Numbered from the stretch's first letter, positions 52,517 through 61,346 are shown. The stretch: DNA of 64,000 nucleotides from Candidatus Lutibacillus vidarii (GCA_016717165.1 JADKGA010000001.1:1-64000), one strand, 5' to 3'. Program-made: numbers and translations. The notes: a model not told the origin generated them from the sequence alone.

Positions 52517-53416
52517 CTATGTCGTGGACAGCGAGGACGCGTAGGTCCACCGGAAGCCGACCAGGCCCCGCCGGGCCCGCTCCCGGATCAGGGCGACCCG
52601 CGAGTCGACGCCGAGAGTGCGGACGCGGACGAAGGTGTCGGGACCGTCCTCGGTCGTCTTCTCGAACTCCTCGATGCTGACCGGCAGCTTGTCGGCGTGG
52701 AAGCTCACCTCCAGCGCCAGGAGCGCCGGCGGGGTGACGACGAGCTTGAAGATGGTGTTGACCGGGATGTGGTTCTCGTCGTGGGCGAGGAACTGCATCA
52801 GGTGGGTCTCGCCGCGGGCCAGCTTGCGGTCCAGGACGAGCTCGCTGACGCAGACATTGCTTTGCTCGTCGCGCACGACTCGGCCGATCCGGCACCCGCT
52901 CAACGCCTCGTGTCGGATCTTCGAGGCCGATCCCCCGGTCTCGCCACCGAAGATCGCGGGATAGCGCTCCATCTCCGCCAGCGCCCGCACGGTGTGCAAG
53001 CTCATCGTCCGGGTGATGTCACCGTCGATCCCGACGCTGACGAGGTCGACGAAGGCGGTCGTCTCCAGTGAGGTCAGCGCCCCGTCGCAGCCGGCGGCCT
53101 GGATCATCTGGTCCAGCTCCATGCCCCGGGCTGACATCTGCAGGACCGGAGCCCGGTCCTTTGGCGGGGTCGACGCCAGGGCCTGGCTGAGCGACTCGGG
53201 GGGAACGCGGAGGATGCCTTCGAGGGCACGGACCACGGCCATCGATGCCCCAGTTGTGGGCCGGCGGCGGCCGTTCTGCCAGTAGCTGAGGGTGCTCCGC
53301 CCCACGTTGAGTCCCTGCAGGCTCAACCGCCGTTGGATGCTTTCAAGGGAGAGACCGCGTTCCCGGATCGCGATGCGCAAGAGCGCGTGGAAGTGGTCGT
53401 AGTCCGGATCGGTCAC
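52517..53416 (-). CDS. HTH (XRE-type) regulator with C-terminal ligand domain
   Basis: Protein of 299 aa. The N-terminal HTH reads LLRIAIRERGLSLESIQRRL and NVGRSTLSYWQNGRRRPTTG, a Xre/Cro-like domain. The rest is a long domain with no assigned family, including DLVSVGIDGDITRTMSLHTV, IRHEALSGCRIGRVVRDEQS and ALEVSFHADKLPVSIEEFEK. GTG 53416 is the start, with CAGGAG six bases before it. A palindrome and several half sites upstream of the gene suggest autoregulation. Followed by the ArsC-like gene. Confidence 0.75.
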   Translation of the reverse strand: MTDPDYDHFHALLRIAIRERGLSLESIQRRLSLQGLNVGRSTLSYWQNGRRRPTTGASMAVVRALEGILRVPPESLSQALASTPPKDRAPVLQMSARGMELDQMIQAAGCDGALTSLETTAFVDLVSVGIDGDITRTMSLHTVRALAEMERYPAIFGGETGGSASKIRHEALSGCRIGRVVRDEQSNVCVSELVLDRKLARGETHLMQFLAHDENHIPVNTIFKLVVTPPALLALEVSFHADKLPVSIEEFEKTTEDGPDTFVRVRTLGVDSRVALIRERARRGLVGFRWTYASSLSTT

Positions 53417-53429
53417 CGCATCTCCTGTT

Positions 53430-53496
53430 GTGAACGTTCACGTAGGTCCCCGCCGTTCACACTAGCGCACCGCATTCACGGAGGGAGACCGTTCAC
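53430..53496 (-). promoter_or_regulatory. Candidate operator cluster of the HTH regulator
   Basis: A perfect 12-base palindrome GTGAACGTTCAC lies at 53430-53441, a few bases before the GTG start of the HTH gene. Half sites GTTCAC recur at 53455-53460 and 53491-53496, and ATTCAC at 53474-53479. Regular repeats in a regulator's own promoter region suggest binding by that regulator. Confidence 0.5.
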
Positions 53497-53680
53497 ATGG
53501 AAAGTTGCCGCCTGGCGCGGGTTTCGCATGTCCCAAGTCCGGAGGACACTGGCCTCGTCGCGCGGACCGGATCTTGGGGAGGTCGCGGTCGGCGAGCGTC
53601 CTCGGATGACCCCGGGCAGGGGATGGGGTCATCTGAGTTGCGCTGGGACGGGGCCGGCCGTGGTTGTCGCCAGACGAATG

Positions 53681-54607
53681 CTACGGCCGGTCTCCCCGGG
53701 CCTCCTTAGCGTTCCGCAGCGGGAGTGCCGCGGCTCGGAGTACCTCGACCAGCTCGGGGAGCAGGTCGCCATACACACTGGTTCGTCTCCAGAATGCGGC
53801 GATATCGCGGTATGGCGCCGGCGACTCGAACCGGACCAGCGCCAGGTCGGGCGAGGCGGGCACTGGAGGTGCGACCGACAGTTCGGGCAGCAGCGTGATG
53901 CCGACCCCAGCGGACACCATGTGCCGCAGGGTCTCGAGGCTGGTCGCCTGGAAGCCGTCCCGTTCGGCGGCGGCGACGAGGTGGCAAACCTCCAGGGCCT
54001 GGTCCCGCAGACAGTGCCCTTCGCTGAGCAGGAGCACGGGGTGGTCGCGCAGCACCGTCGTCGGCACGCCGTCGGCACCGGCCAGCGCGTGATCGGCCGG
54101 GACCGCGAGGACGAACTCCTCCCGGAACAGCGGCTCGGCGTGCAGGCTCTCGTCGTGGACCGGCAGCGCGAGGATCGCCACGTCGAGGCGCCCGGCCCGC
54201 AGCAGCTCATGCAGGTCGTCGGTCTTCTCCTCGACGAGGAGCAGCTCGAGGTCGGGGAACCGTTGGTGGACCGGCCCGACAATGTGCGGCAGCAGGTAGG
54301 GCCCCAGGGTGGGAAAGATGCCCAGCCGCAGCGACCCGGACCGGGGGTCGGCCGCCTGCCGCGCGATCCCGCGGATGTCCTGGACCTCGGCAAGGATCAC
54401 CCGGGCCCGCCCGACGACGAGCTCTCCCGCAGCCGTGAGCATGACCTGGCGTGGGCTGCGCTCGATCAGCTGCAGCCCGAGCTCGGCCTCGAGCTTCCTC
54501 ACCTGGGTCGACAGCGTCGGTTGGCTGACGTAACACGCGGCCGCGGCACGGCCGAAGTGCCGGTGCTCGGCGAGGGCCACGAAGTACTCGAGGTCTCGGA
54601 GGTTCAT
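53681..54607 (-). CDS. oxyR: OxyR hydrogen-peroxide sensor
   Basis: LysR-family regulator of 308 aa. The HTH (YFVALAEHRHFGRAAAACYV SQPTLSTQVRKLEAELG) is at the N-terminus. The redox Cys pair falls at C199 and C208 in LSEGHCLRDQALEVCHL, exactly as in the E. coli protein, which identifies it as OxyR rather than a generic LysR regulator. Oxidation makes a disulfide and activates target genes. ATG 54607 is the start. It lies next to ahpF and ahpC, its standard targets, on the same strand (52 bases after ahpF). Confidence 0.92.
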   Translation of the reverse strand: MNLRDLEYFVALAEHRHFGRAAAACYVSQPTLSTQVRKLEAELGLQLIERSPRQVMLTAAGELVVGRARVILAEVQDIRGIARQAADPRSGSLRLGIFPTLGPYLLPHIVGPVHQRFPDLELLLVEEKTDDLHELLRAGRLDVAILALPVHDESLHAEPLFREEFVLAVPADHALAGADGVPTTVLRDHPVLLLSEGHCLRDQALEVCHLVAAAERDGFQATSLETLRHMVSAGVGITLLPELSVAPPVPASPDLALVRFESPAPYRDIAAFWRRTSVYGDLLPELVEVLRAAALPLRNAKEARGDRP

Positions 54608-54659
54608 GAGGCCCTCCCGGGCGTATGCCGGTCCGGCATACGAGCGCCGGGGGCGGGTG

Positions 54660-56246
54660 TCAGACGGACGCGGCGGCGTGCTCGGCGGGTGCCGACGTGC
54701 GGATGAGGTGGTCGAAGGCACTCAGTGCTGCGGTCGCTCCGGCGCCCATGGCGATGACGATCTGCTTGTAGGGCACGGTCGTGCAGTCGCCGGCGGCGAA
54801 GATGCCCGGCACCGAGGTGGCCCCGCGAGCGTCGATGACGACCTCCTTGCGTTGGCTCACCTCGACCGCTCCGGCGAGCCACTCGGTGTTGGGGAGCAGG
54901 CCGATCTGGACGAAGATCCCGTCGAGGTCGAGCTGGTGCATCGACCCGTCGGTGCGGTTCTCGTACGACAAACCGGTGACCTGCGAGCCGTCGCCGTGGA
55001 CCTCGGTGGTTCGGGCGCTGAGGATGACGTCGACATTCGGCAGGCTGTGGAGCTTGCGCTGGAGCACGGCGTCGGCGCGCAGCTCATCCAGGAACTCGAC
55101 GACGGTGACGTGGCCCACGACGCCGGCGAGGTCGATGGCCGCCTCGATGCCGGAGTTGCCGCCGCCGATGACCGCGACGCGCTTGCCCTTGAACAGCGGG
55201 CCGTCGCAGTGCGGGCAGAAGGTGACCCCCTTGTTGCGGTACTCCTCCTCGCCCGGGACACCCATGGTCCGCCACCGGGCCCCGGTGGTGAGGATCAGCG
55301 TGCGCGCCTTGAGGGTGCCGCCGCCCTCAAGAGCCAGCTCGGTCAGGCCGCCCGGCTCGGACGCCGCGGTCAGGCCCATCGCCCGCTGGGTCTTGTGGAC
55401 GTCGACGCCGTACTCGGCGACATGCGCCTCGAGTGCGGAGGCGAGCTGAGGGCCCTCGGTGTGGATGACCGAGACGAGGTTCTCGATCGCCATGGTGTCG
55501 AGCACCTGGCCGCCGAAGCGCTCGGCGACGACCCCGGTGCGAATGCCCTTGCGCGCAGCGTAGATCGCTGCGGCCGCGCCGGCCGGCCCGCCACCGACGA
55601 CGAGGACGTCATACGGGTCGAGGGCGGAGAGGCGAGCCGCGTCGCGGGCGGATGCCCCACTGTCGAGCTTGCCGACGATCTCCTCCAGCGACATCCGCCC
55701 TTGGCCGAAGAGCTCGCCGTCCATGTAGACCGTCGGGACCGCGAGAACCTTGCGGGCCTCGATCTCGTCCTGGAAGGCGCCACCCTCGATGGCGACATGG
55801 GTGATCTTCGGGTTGACGATGCTGATGAGGTTGAGCGCCTGGACCACGTCAGGGCAGTTCTGGCAGGTCAGCGACATGTACGTCTCGAAGTGGTGCTCAC
55901 CTGGCAACGCGGCGATCTGGGTGAGCGTCTCCTGCGCGGTCCTGCTCGGGTGCCCGCCGACCTGAAGCAGGGCCAGGACGAGCGAGGTGAACTCGTGCCC
56001 GAGCGGGATGCCAGCGAAGCGGACCGAGATGTCCGTGCCGGGGCGGGTGATCGCGAACGAGGGGCGGCGCGGGTCCGTTCCGTCGGTCCGGACGGTGATC
56101 TTGTCGGACAGTGCCGCGATCTCGTTGAGCAGCTCGACGGTCTGCTGCGACGGCGTGCCATCGCCCACCGAGGCGACCAGCTCCACCGGCTCACGGAGCA
56201 GCTCGAGGTAGGTCTTCAGCTGGGTGGTCAAGGTGGCGTCGAGCAT
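54660..56246 (-). CDS. ahpF: Alkyl hydroperoxide reductase subunit F
   Basis: Flavoprotein disulfide reductase of 528 aa. The N-terminal tandem thioredoxin-like domain has SLTCQNCPDVV (C128/C131). The FAD/NAD domains show VVGGGPAGAAAAIYAARKG (FAD), VAVIGGGNSGIEAAIDLAG (NADH) and the second redox pair VTFCPHCDGP, ending ATSVPGIFAAGDCTTVPYKQ. It passes NADH electrons to AhpC. ATG 56246 has GGAGGA eight bases before it. Lies 208 bases downstream of ahpC on the same strand. Confidence 0.93.
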   Translation of the reverse strand: MLDATLTTQLKTYLELLREPVELVASVGDGTPSQQTVELLNEIAALSDKITVRTDGTDPRRPSFAITRPGTDISVRFAGIPLGHEFTSLVLALLQVGGHPSRTAQETLTQIAALPGEHHFETYMSLTCQNCPDVVQALNLISIVNPKITHVAIEGGAFQDEIEARKVLAVPTVYMDGELFGQGRMSLEEIVGKLDSGASARDAARLSALDPYDVLVVGGGPAGAAAAIYAARKGIRTGVVAERFGGQVLDTMAIENLVSVIHTEGPQLASALEAHVAEYGVDVHKTQRAMGLTAASEPGGLTELALEGGGTLKARTLILTTGARWRTMGVPGEEEYRNKGVTFCPHCDGPLFKGKRVAVIGGGNSGIEAAIDLAGVVGHVTVVEFLDELRADAVLQRKLHSLPNVDVILSARTTEVHGDGSQVTGLSYENRTDGSMHQLDLDGIFVQIGLLPNTEWLAGAVEVSQRKEVVIDARGATSVPGIFAAGDCTTVPYKQIVIAMGAGATAALSAFDHLIRTSAPAEHAAASV

Positions 56247-56291
56247 GTCGGGCGTCCTCCGGTGGTGCGGTTGGTGTTCGGTGTCGTCGGC

Positions 56292-56345
56292 GCGGGTGGG
56301 CGAATGCGAGACGGCGGGTGGGCGGATGCGAGACGGCGGGTGGCC
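56292..56345. repeat. Tandem 22-bp repeat between ahpC and ahpF
   Basis: About two and a half copies of a unit near GCGGGTGGGCGAATGCGAGA CG lie here. They overlap the left arm of the hairpin at 56332. Confidence 0.65.
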
Positions 56346-56363
56346 CGGCGGCCACCCGCCGTC
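56332..56363 (-). terminator. Hairpin between ahpC and ahpF
   Basis: GACGGCGGGTGGCC at 56332-56345 pairs with GGCCACCCGCCGTC at 56350-56363 (perfect, loop CGGC). It lies about 90 bases after the ahpC stop and can end or attenuate the ahpC transcript before ahpF. Confidence 0.6.
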
Positions 56364-56454
56364 AGCAGGTCGAACGAAGGTCGTGCACGGTGGTATGACG
56401 TGGTGCCAGGTCGTCCACCGTGGTGCGAGGTCGCCCTCGAGCGATCGAGGAGCG

Positions 56455-57018
56455 TCAGATCTTGCCGACGAGGTCCAGACCCGGGGCGAGCGTGGCGTCG
56501 CCCTCCTCCCACTTCGCCGGGCAGACCTCGCCCGGGTGGGACGCGACATACTGGGCGGCCTTGACCTTGCGCAGCAGCTCGGTCGCGCTGCGTCCGACAC
56601 CCCCGGCGTTGACCTCGAGGATCTGGATCTTGCCGTCGGGGTCGACGACGAAGGTGCCACGGTCAGCCAGGCCAGAGGCCTCGATCATGACCTCGAAGTT
56701 GCGGCTGATCACGCCGGTCGGGTCGCCGACCATGACGTAGTTGATCTTCTTGATCGTCTCGGAGGTGTCGTGCCACGCCTTGTGGGTGAAGTGGGTGTCG
56801 GTCGACACCGAGTAGATCTCGACGCCGAGCTTCTGGAACTCCTCGTAGTGGTCCGCAAGGTCGCCGAGCTCGGTCGGGCAGACGAAGGTGAAGTCGGCGG
56901 GGTAGAAGAAGACGACCGACCACTTGCCGCGCAGGTCGGCGTCCGAGACGTCGACGAAGGCGCCATGGTGGAAGGCGGTCGCGGAGAACGGCTTGACCTC
57001 GGTGTTGATCAGGGACAT
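56455..57018 (-). CDS. ahpC: Alkyl hydroperoxide reductase subunit C (peroxiredoxin)
   Basis: 2-Cys peroxiredoxin of 187 aa. The peroxidatic Cys47 is in FFYPADFTFVCPTELGDLAD and the resolving Cys166 in SHPGEVCPAKWEEGD, with the active Arg in DRGTFVVDPDGKIQ. It reduces hydrogen peroxide and alkyl hydroperoxides; AhpF regenerates it. ATG 57018 (MSLINTEVKP) is the start. An OxyR-like site overlaps its promoter. First gene of the ahpC-ahpF-oxyR set. Confidence 0.94.
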   Translation of the reverse strand: MSLINTEVKPFSATAFHHGAFVDVSDADLRGKWSVVFFYPADFTFVCPTELGDLADHYEEFQKLGVEIYSVSTDTHFTHKAWHDTSETIKKINYVMVGDPTGVISRNFEVMIEASGLADRGTFVVDPDGKIQILEVNAGGVGRSATELLRKVKAAQYVASHPGEVCPAKWEEGDATLAPGLDLVGKI

Positions 57019-57061
57019 GGGTAGGTGCACCTCACGGTCGGGGTTGGTTGGTCATAACTAC

Positions 57062-57083
57062 TGTATATCGAATCAACCTCGAT
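57062..57083 (-). promoter_or_regulatory. ahpC promoter with candidate OxyR site
   Basis: TATACA (minus strand 57067-57062) is a -10 with the expected start near 57055. The inverted repeat ATCGA-N7-TCGAT at 57067-57083 overlaps the -35 region, the usual activator position, and has the T-N11-A LysR pattern. The -35 itself is weak, as expected for an activated promoter. Confidence 0.55.
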
Positions 57084-57172
57084 GTGTAGGCAGTGTCGAT
57101 CGTTTGTGGTGATCCTCGACATAGGGTCGGTCAATCACCGCAGTCCGATCCGACGTGCCATGATGCGTGCCA

Positions 57173-59044
57173 ATGGACACTGAGCTCACCGAGGTCCGCG
57201 ATTTCCTTGCGGCGACACCACCGTTCGACCTGCTGCCTGCCGGGGTCCTGGACGGCATACCGGCTCGCCTGCTCGTGCGGTACTACCGGCGCGGGGCCAC
57301 CATCCTCGCGCCAGGTGACCGAAGCGATGCGCTCTACGTCATCAGGTCCGGCGCGGTGGACCTCGTCGACGGCCAGGGGGCGCTGCTCGACCGGCGCGAT
57401 GTGGGGGCCGGCTTCGGGATGTCGACGCTCTTGCGCGGCGGCGACTTCAAGAACTACATCACCGCGATCGAGGACACGCTCGTCCTCTACCTGCCGGGGG
57501 ACGTCTTCCGCGAGCTCGTCGCGCAGGAGCCGGAGTTCGAGGCCTTCTACCGCTCGAGGATCCGGGCCCGGATGCGGGCCGCGGTCGAGTCGGTGCAGGC
57601 CACCGACCGCGGCGTGCCCATCCTCAAGACCCCGGTGCGCGAGCTGGTGCGGCGACCGCCGCTGAGCGCCCCGCCGACGACGAGCATCCGTGCCGCCGCT
57701 CAGCTCATGAGCCTGGGCGGGGTGTCCTCCCTGCTCGTGATGGACGAGGGCCGGCTCGTCGGCATCGTCACCGACCGCGACCTGCGCAACCGGGTCATCG
57801 CCCCTGGGGTAGACCTGGCCTTGCCGGTGTCGACGGTGATGACCAGCGACCCGGTGACCGCCCCGGCTGACGCGCTCGCCTTCGAGCTCTTTTTCGATAT
57901 GGCGGCACGCAATATCCACCATGTGCCGGTGATGCGCGGGGCCGAGGTGCTCGGCGTGCTCAGCAGCTCGGACCTCGCCCGGCTGCAGCACGACAACCCG
58001 GTCCTGCTCGTGGGGGAGATCCGACGCCAGTCAACGATCGACGGACTCGTCGCGTCGAGCCAGCGGATCCCGGAGCTGGTCACCCAGCTTGTGTCCGAGG
58101 ATGTCACCGCGCACCAGATCGGCCGGGTCGTGACGACCGTTGGCGACGCCATCGAACGGCGTCAGATCGAGATGGTCGAGGCGGAGATGGGTCGCCCACC
58201 GGTGCCTTACTGCTGGGTGGTGCTCGGATCACAGGCTCGGCACGAGCAGGGGCTGTCCAGCGACCAGGACAACGCGATCATCCTCTCCGACGCGTACCGG
58301 CCCGAGCGGCCCGAGCACGCGGAGTATTTTGCCGAGCTCGCCCGCCGGATGGTCGCCGGGCTGGCGGCCTGCGGGTACCCGGTGTGCAAGGGCGACGTCA
58401 TGGCGACCAATGCCGCGTGGCGAGTGCCCTTGGGCGTATGGCGCCGCACCTTCTCGGAGTGGATGACCACCCCGCACGCCGATGCACTGGTCAACGCGAG
58501 CATCTTCTTCGACATGCGGGCACTGCACGGTGACAGCGGGCTCTTCGAGGCGCTGCGCGAGGACGTCCTGGCTCAGGCCCCGTCGAGCGAACGGATGCTT
58601 GCCCACCTCACCAAGTCGGCCGTGGAGCACCAGCCGCCGCTCGGCTTCTTCCGCGGGTTCGTCCTGGAGAAGGCCGGCGAGCACGCGGCCAAGCTCGACC
58701 TCAAGGGCGGCGGTGTTGCGGCCCTGGTGGAGCTGGCCCGGGTCTATGCCCTGGAGAACGGGCTTCCGGATGTCAACACCCGAGGCCGGCTCGAGGCAAC
58801 GGCGGCGATCGGGCGGCTCAGTGAGCGTCGGGCGGCCGAGCTCACCGACGCGCTGGAGTTCGTCTCCTATGTGCGGCTGCGGCACCAGGTCAGGCAGCAC
58901 CGGGCGGGGGTCGCGCCGGACAACTTCGTCTCCCCGAGCGAGCTGACCGACGAGGAGCGGCGCCACCTCAAGGACGTCTTCCAGATCATCCGGCGGGCGC
59001 AGGCGACGCTCGCGGCCCGGCGTCCGCTGCACTACGTGTCATGA
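57173..59044 (+). CDS. Cyclic-nucleotide/CBS/nucleotidyltransferase (DUF294) protein
   Basis: Protein of 623 aa with four parts: a cyclic-nucleotide-binding-like domain (ATILAPGDRSDALYVIRSGA), two CBS motifs (SIRAAAQLMSLGGVSSLLVM and VSTVMTSDPVTAPADALAFE), a DUF294 nucleotidyltransferase domain (WVVLGSQARHEQGLSSDQDN with the G-S..D-x-D site) and a C-terminal helical domain (KLDLKGGGVAALVELARVYA). This is the layout of putative signal-transduction proteins that sense nucleotides. ATG 57173 coincides with the start expected from CATGAT at 57159-57164, so it may be leaderless. Overlaps the exonuclease gene as ATGA; the two are one operon. Confidence 0.84.
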   Translation: MDTELTEVRDFLAATPPFDLLPAGVLDGIPARLLVRYYRRGATILAPGDRSDALYVIRSGAVDLVDGQGALLDRRDVGAGFGMSTLLRGGDFKNYITAIEDTLVLYLPGDVFRELVAQEPEFEAFYRSRIRARMRAAVESVQATDRGVPILKTPVRELVRRPPLSAPPTTSIRAAAQLMSLGGVSSLLVMDEGRLVGIVTDRDLRNRVIAPGVDLALPVSTVMTSDPVTAPADALAFELFFDMAARNIHHVPVMRGAEVLGVLSSSDLARLQHDNPVLLVGEIRRQSTIDGLVASSQRIPELVTQLVSEDVTAHQIGRVVTTVGDAIERRQIEMVEAEMGRPPVPYCWVVLGSQARHEQGLSSDQDNAIILSDAYRPERPEHAEYFAELARRMVAGLAACGYPVCKGDVMATNAAWRVPLGVWRRTFSEWMTTPHADALVNASIFFDMRALHGDSGLFEALREDVLAQAPSSERMLAHLTKSAVEHQPPLGFFRGFVLEKAGEHAAKLDLKGGGVAALVELARVYALENGLPDVNTRGRLEATAAIGRLSERRAAELTDALEFVSYVRLRHQVRQHRAGVAPDNFVSPSELTDEERRHLKDVFQIIRRAQATLAARRPLHYVS

Positions 59045-59733
59045 GCTTCCTGCGCCGGTTCGGACCGGACGGTCGGCGCGAGCGGCTGCGCTCTGGCGTC
59101 GCCGCCGGGCCGCTGCGGGCGTACCTGGACGTCCCGTTCCCCGCGGCGTCGACGCCCGTGGAGTCCCTGGAGCTGCTGGCCGTCGACTTCGAGACGACCG
59201 GGCTCGACCCGTCTCGGGACCACCTGCTCAGCGTCGGCTTCGTCCCGGTGGTCGGGCGGTCGGTGGTGCTGGCGGGGGCGCGACAGTTCGTCGTGCGGGC
59301 CGACGTCGAGGTCGGCCAGAGTGCGACCGTCCACGGGGTGACCGACGACGCCGTCGCGGCCGGGGTGGACCTCGAGGTCGCGATGGCCGCGCTGCTCGAG
59401 GCCCTCACCGGGCGGGTGATGCTCGCCCACTTCGCGCGGCTGGAGCGTCGGTTCCTCTCCGTGGTGTGCCGGCGGCTGTACGGCATACCGTTTGCGTGCT
59501 CCGCGGTTGACACCCTGGAGCTGCAGGCGCGGCTGGTCACCTCGGCCTGGCGTCAGGACCCGGCCGACGGTGAGCTGCGGCTGTGGGCGGCGCGGGAGAA
59601 GTTCGGGCTGCCGCGCTACCGGGCCCACGAGGCGCTGACCGACGCGCTCGGGTGCGCCGAGCTCTACCTCGCCCAGGTGGCCGAGTTCGGCCCCGGTCGA
59701 GCCGCGACGCTTCGAGACCTCCAGCGTCGGTAA
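59041..59733 (+). CDS. DnaQ-like 3'-5' exonuclease
   Basis: Protein of 230 aa with the exonuclease fold: LELLAVDFETTGLDPSRDHL has the DxE motif, the second motif is in ATVHGVTDDAV and LLEALTGRVMLAHFARLERR, and RYRAHEALTDALGCAELYL holds the HxAxxD end (Hx4-5D). It degrades single-stranded DNA or RNA 3' to 5', as the epsilon subunit does. Start overlaps the DUF294 stop. The stop is followed at once by palindromic element copy C. Confidence 0.86.
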   Translation: MSFLRRFGPDGRRERLRSGVAAGPLRAYLDVPFPAASTPVESLELLAVDFETTGLDPSRDHLLSVGFVPVVGRSVVLAGARQFVVRADVEVGQSATVHGVTDDAVAAGVDLEVAMAALLEALTGRVMLAHFARLERRFLSVVCRRLYGIPFACSAVDTLELQARLVTSAWRQDPADGELRLWAAREKFGLPRYRAHEALTDALGCAELYLAQVAEFGPGRAATLRDLQRR

Positions 59734-59826
59734 TCCACAGCCCCCCACCCCCTACCCCCTCAAAGACACACCTTTAGAACGCTTCTAAAGGTGTGTCTTT
59801 GAGGGGGTAGGGGTGGGTTATCCACA
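59731..59826. repeat. Palindromic element copy C with DnaA box
   Basis: Longest copy: perfect 27-base arms 59753-59779 and 59783-59809 (TACCCCCTCAAAGACACACC then TTTAGAA and complement), loop CGC. A DnaA box TTATCCACA at 59818-59826 overlaps the stop codon of the nitronate monooxygenase gene, and TAATCCACA at 59731-59739 is a one-mismatch direct repeat on the left. Outer blocks of C and G also pair. Confidence 0.92.
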
Positions 59827-61290
59827 GAGCAGGTAGGTGATGACGTCGGCGGCGGAGTACCTCGGGGCGTATGACGCCTCGCCCGCTGCTGCGCCAGAGG
59901 CCTCCCGGCGCCGGCGCAGCAGCTCGACCACCGGAGCCAGATCGGAGCCCGAGGTGAGCAACGGCGGCTCGACGACACCCCCGCGCCGCCGGGACGGGTG
60001 CCCTGCCGTGGCGAAGAGGGCGTTGCACAGGCAGACCCGTCCCTCGACATTGGCCTCCCGGCCGCCCTTGCGCAGATAGGCCGGCAGCGGCTCGGCCGGG
60101 CACCGGTAGTCGACCTCCCCGGCGTCGGTGCGGTACGGGGACCGAAGCACCCCGAGGTCGCACACTGGCGCCCGCTCGGCGACCGCAGCAGGGTCGGTCC
60201 AGGTCTGCGGGAGCTCGGCGACGTGGAACGGGAACCCGGTCGGCGAGGCCCGCCAGTCGGCACGCACCTTCAGGCTCCCCTCATCCAGCGCCGTCAGGGC
60301 GGCCTGGCGCAGCGCGGGGGACATCCCGGACTCGTCGCAGTACGCGAACGCCGTCCCCACCTGGATCCCCGCCGCTCCGAGCGCGAGCGCCTCGAGCAGC
60401 CGCGACGGCGACCCGTACGACCCGGCCAACCACACCGGCAGACCCAGAGCGACGATCTGCTCGATGTCGACGACGTCGCGGTCGTCGTAGACCGGCTGCC
60501 CCTCGGCGTCGATGCGTCGGGGCCCACGCGGCGGCGCATTGTGCCCACCTGCAGAGGGACCCTCGACGACGAAGCCATCGGGGCGCGTCACGGGGTCGGC
60601 GGCCAGCCCGGCCGCGAGGTCGACCGAGGCGACGATCGCGGTCATCCGGGGCACGCGCAGCGATCCGAACGACGCAACGGTTGACGAACCGAAAACCCCT
60701 CGCGGACTGAACGCCACGGTCCCGAGGTCCTCGTCCGAGCGGGCCAGCTGCACCTTGGTCGACAAGGTCACGTCCTCATGCCGCGCCAGGGCCCGCAGCA
60801 AGGCGGGGATCTCCGCGGGACTCCCGGCCCCGACGAGCACATCGTCGACACCGGCGAGCAGCGCGCCATACATCGACGCGGGCAGCGGCAGGTCGATCTT
60901 CTTGAGGTAGTTGATGCCGACCCGCCCGGGGTGCCCCTCCTTGGCCAGCCAGACCTCGACGAAGTTCGCCAGGACGGTCAGCTCGACGAGGCGGGAAGAC
61001 GACGCGACGGTATGCCGGGGCACCGGCCGGTACATCGCGTCTGCATCAAGGCCGCCGGGGACGTAGTAGGCGTCGAGCACCCACTGCGCCACCGCGGGAA
61101 CCGGGAAGGCGGCGACGGCGCGGCGGATGTCCCCGTCGGGGTCGCCGTCCTGGAGCCGCCGTGCCAGCAGGACGTCGAGGGCGGTGCCGGACACCACCCC
61201 GAGCTGGCCGAGCACGGAGACGCTGCGGGCGAGCCGCCACCCGGAGATCGCGACCCCCATCCCACCCTGGACAATCTGCGGGTCTGCCAT
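59818..61290 (-). CDS. Nitronate monooxygenase family enzyme
   Basis: Protein of 490 aa. The TIM-barrel FMN enzyme shows IVQGGMGVAISGWRLARSVS, GQLGVVSGTALDVLLARRL, VGINYLKKIDLPLPASMYGA, PDGFVVEGPSAGGHNAPPRG (phosphate/FMN loop with the catalytic His) and GLPVWLAGSYGSPSRLLEAL. Longer than most NMOs because of a C-terminal Cys-bearing extension (EGRVCLCNALFATAG, ...YLLCG). It would oxidise propionate 3-nitronate or a similar nitronate. ATG 61290 has GAGGT immediately before it. The stop codon lies inside palindromic element copy C. Divergent from the PucR-type gene. Confidence 0.8.
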   Translation of the reverse strand: MADPQIVQGGMGVAISGWRLARSVSVLGQLGVVSGTALDVLLARRLQDGDPDGDIRRAVAAFPVPAVAQWVLDAYYVPGGLDADAMYRPVPRHTVASSSRLVELTVLANFVEVWLAKEGHPGRVGINYLKKIDLPLPASMYGALLAGVDDVLVGAGSPAEIPALLRALARHEDVTLSTKVQLARSDEDLGTVAFSPRGVFGSSTVASFGSLRVPRMTAIVASVDLAAGLAADPVTRPDGFVVEGPSAGGHNAPPRGPRRIDAEGQPVYDDRDVVDIEQIVALGLPVWLAGSYGSPSRLLEALALGAAGIQVGTAFAYCDESGMSPALRQAALTALDEGSLKVRADWRASPTGFPFHVAELPQTWTDPAAVAERAPVCDLGVLRSPYRTDAGEVDYRCPAEPLPAYLRKGGREANVEGRVCLCNALFATAGHPSRRRGGVVEPPLLTSGSDLAPVVELLRRRREASGAAAGEASYAPRYSAADVITYLLCG

Positions 61291-61293
61291 ACC

Positions 61294-61322
61294 TCTATCA
61301 TGAGAACCAAATTCCGTGTCAA
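61294..61322 (-). promoter_or_regulatory. Putative promoter of nitronate monooxygenase gene
   Basis: TTGACA on the minus strand at 61322-61317 is a perfect -35. A weak -10 (TGATAG or GATAGA at 61300-61294) follows after 16-17 bases. Transcription would start very near ATG 61290. The 56-base gap is shared with the divergent regulator. Confidence 0.45.
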
Positions 61323-61346
61323 AGTAGCCGTGTGGAGCTGCACTCT

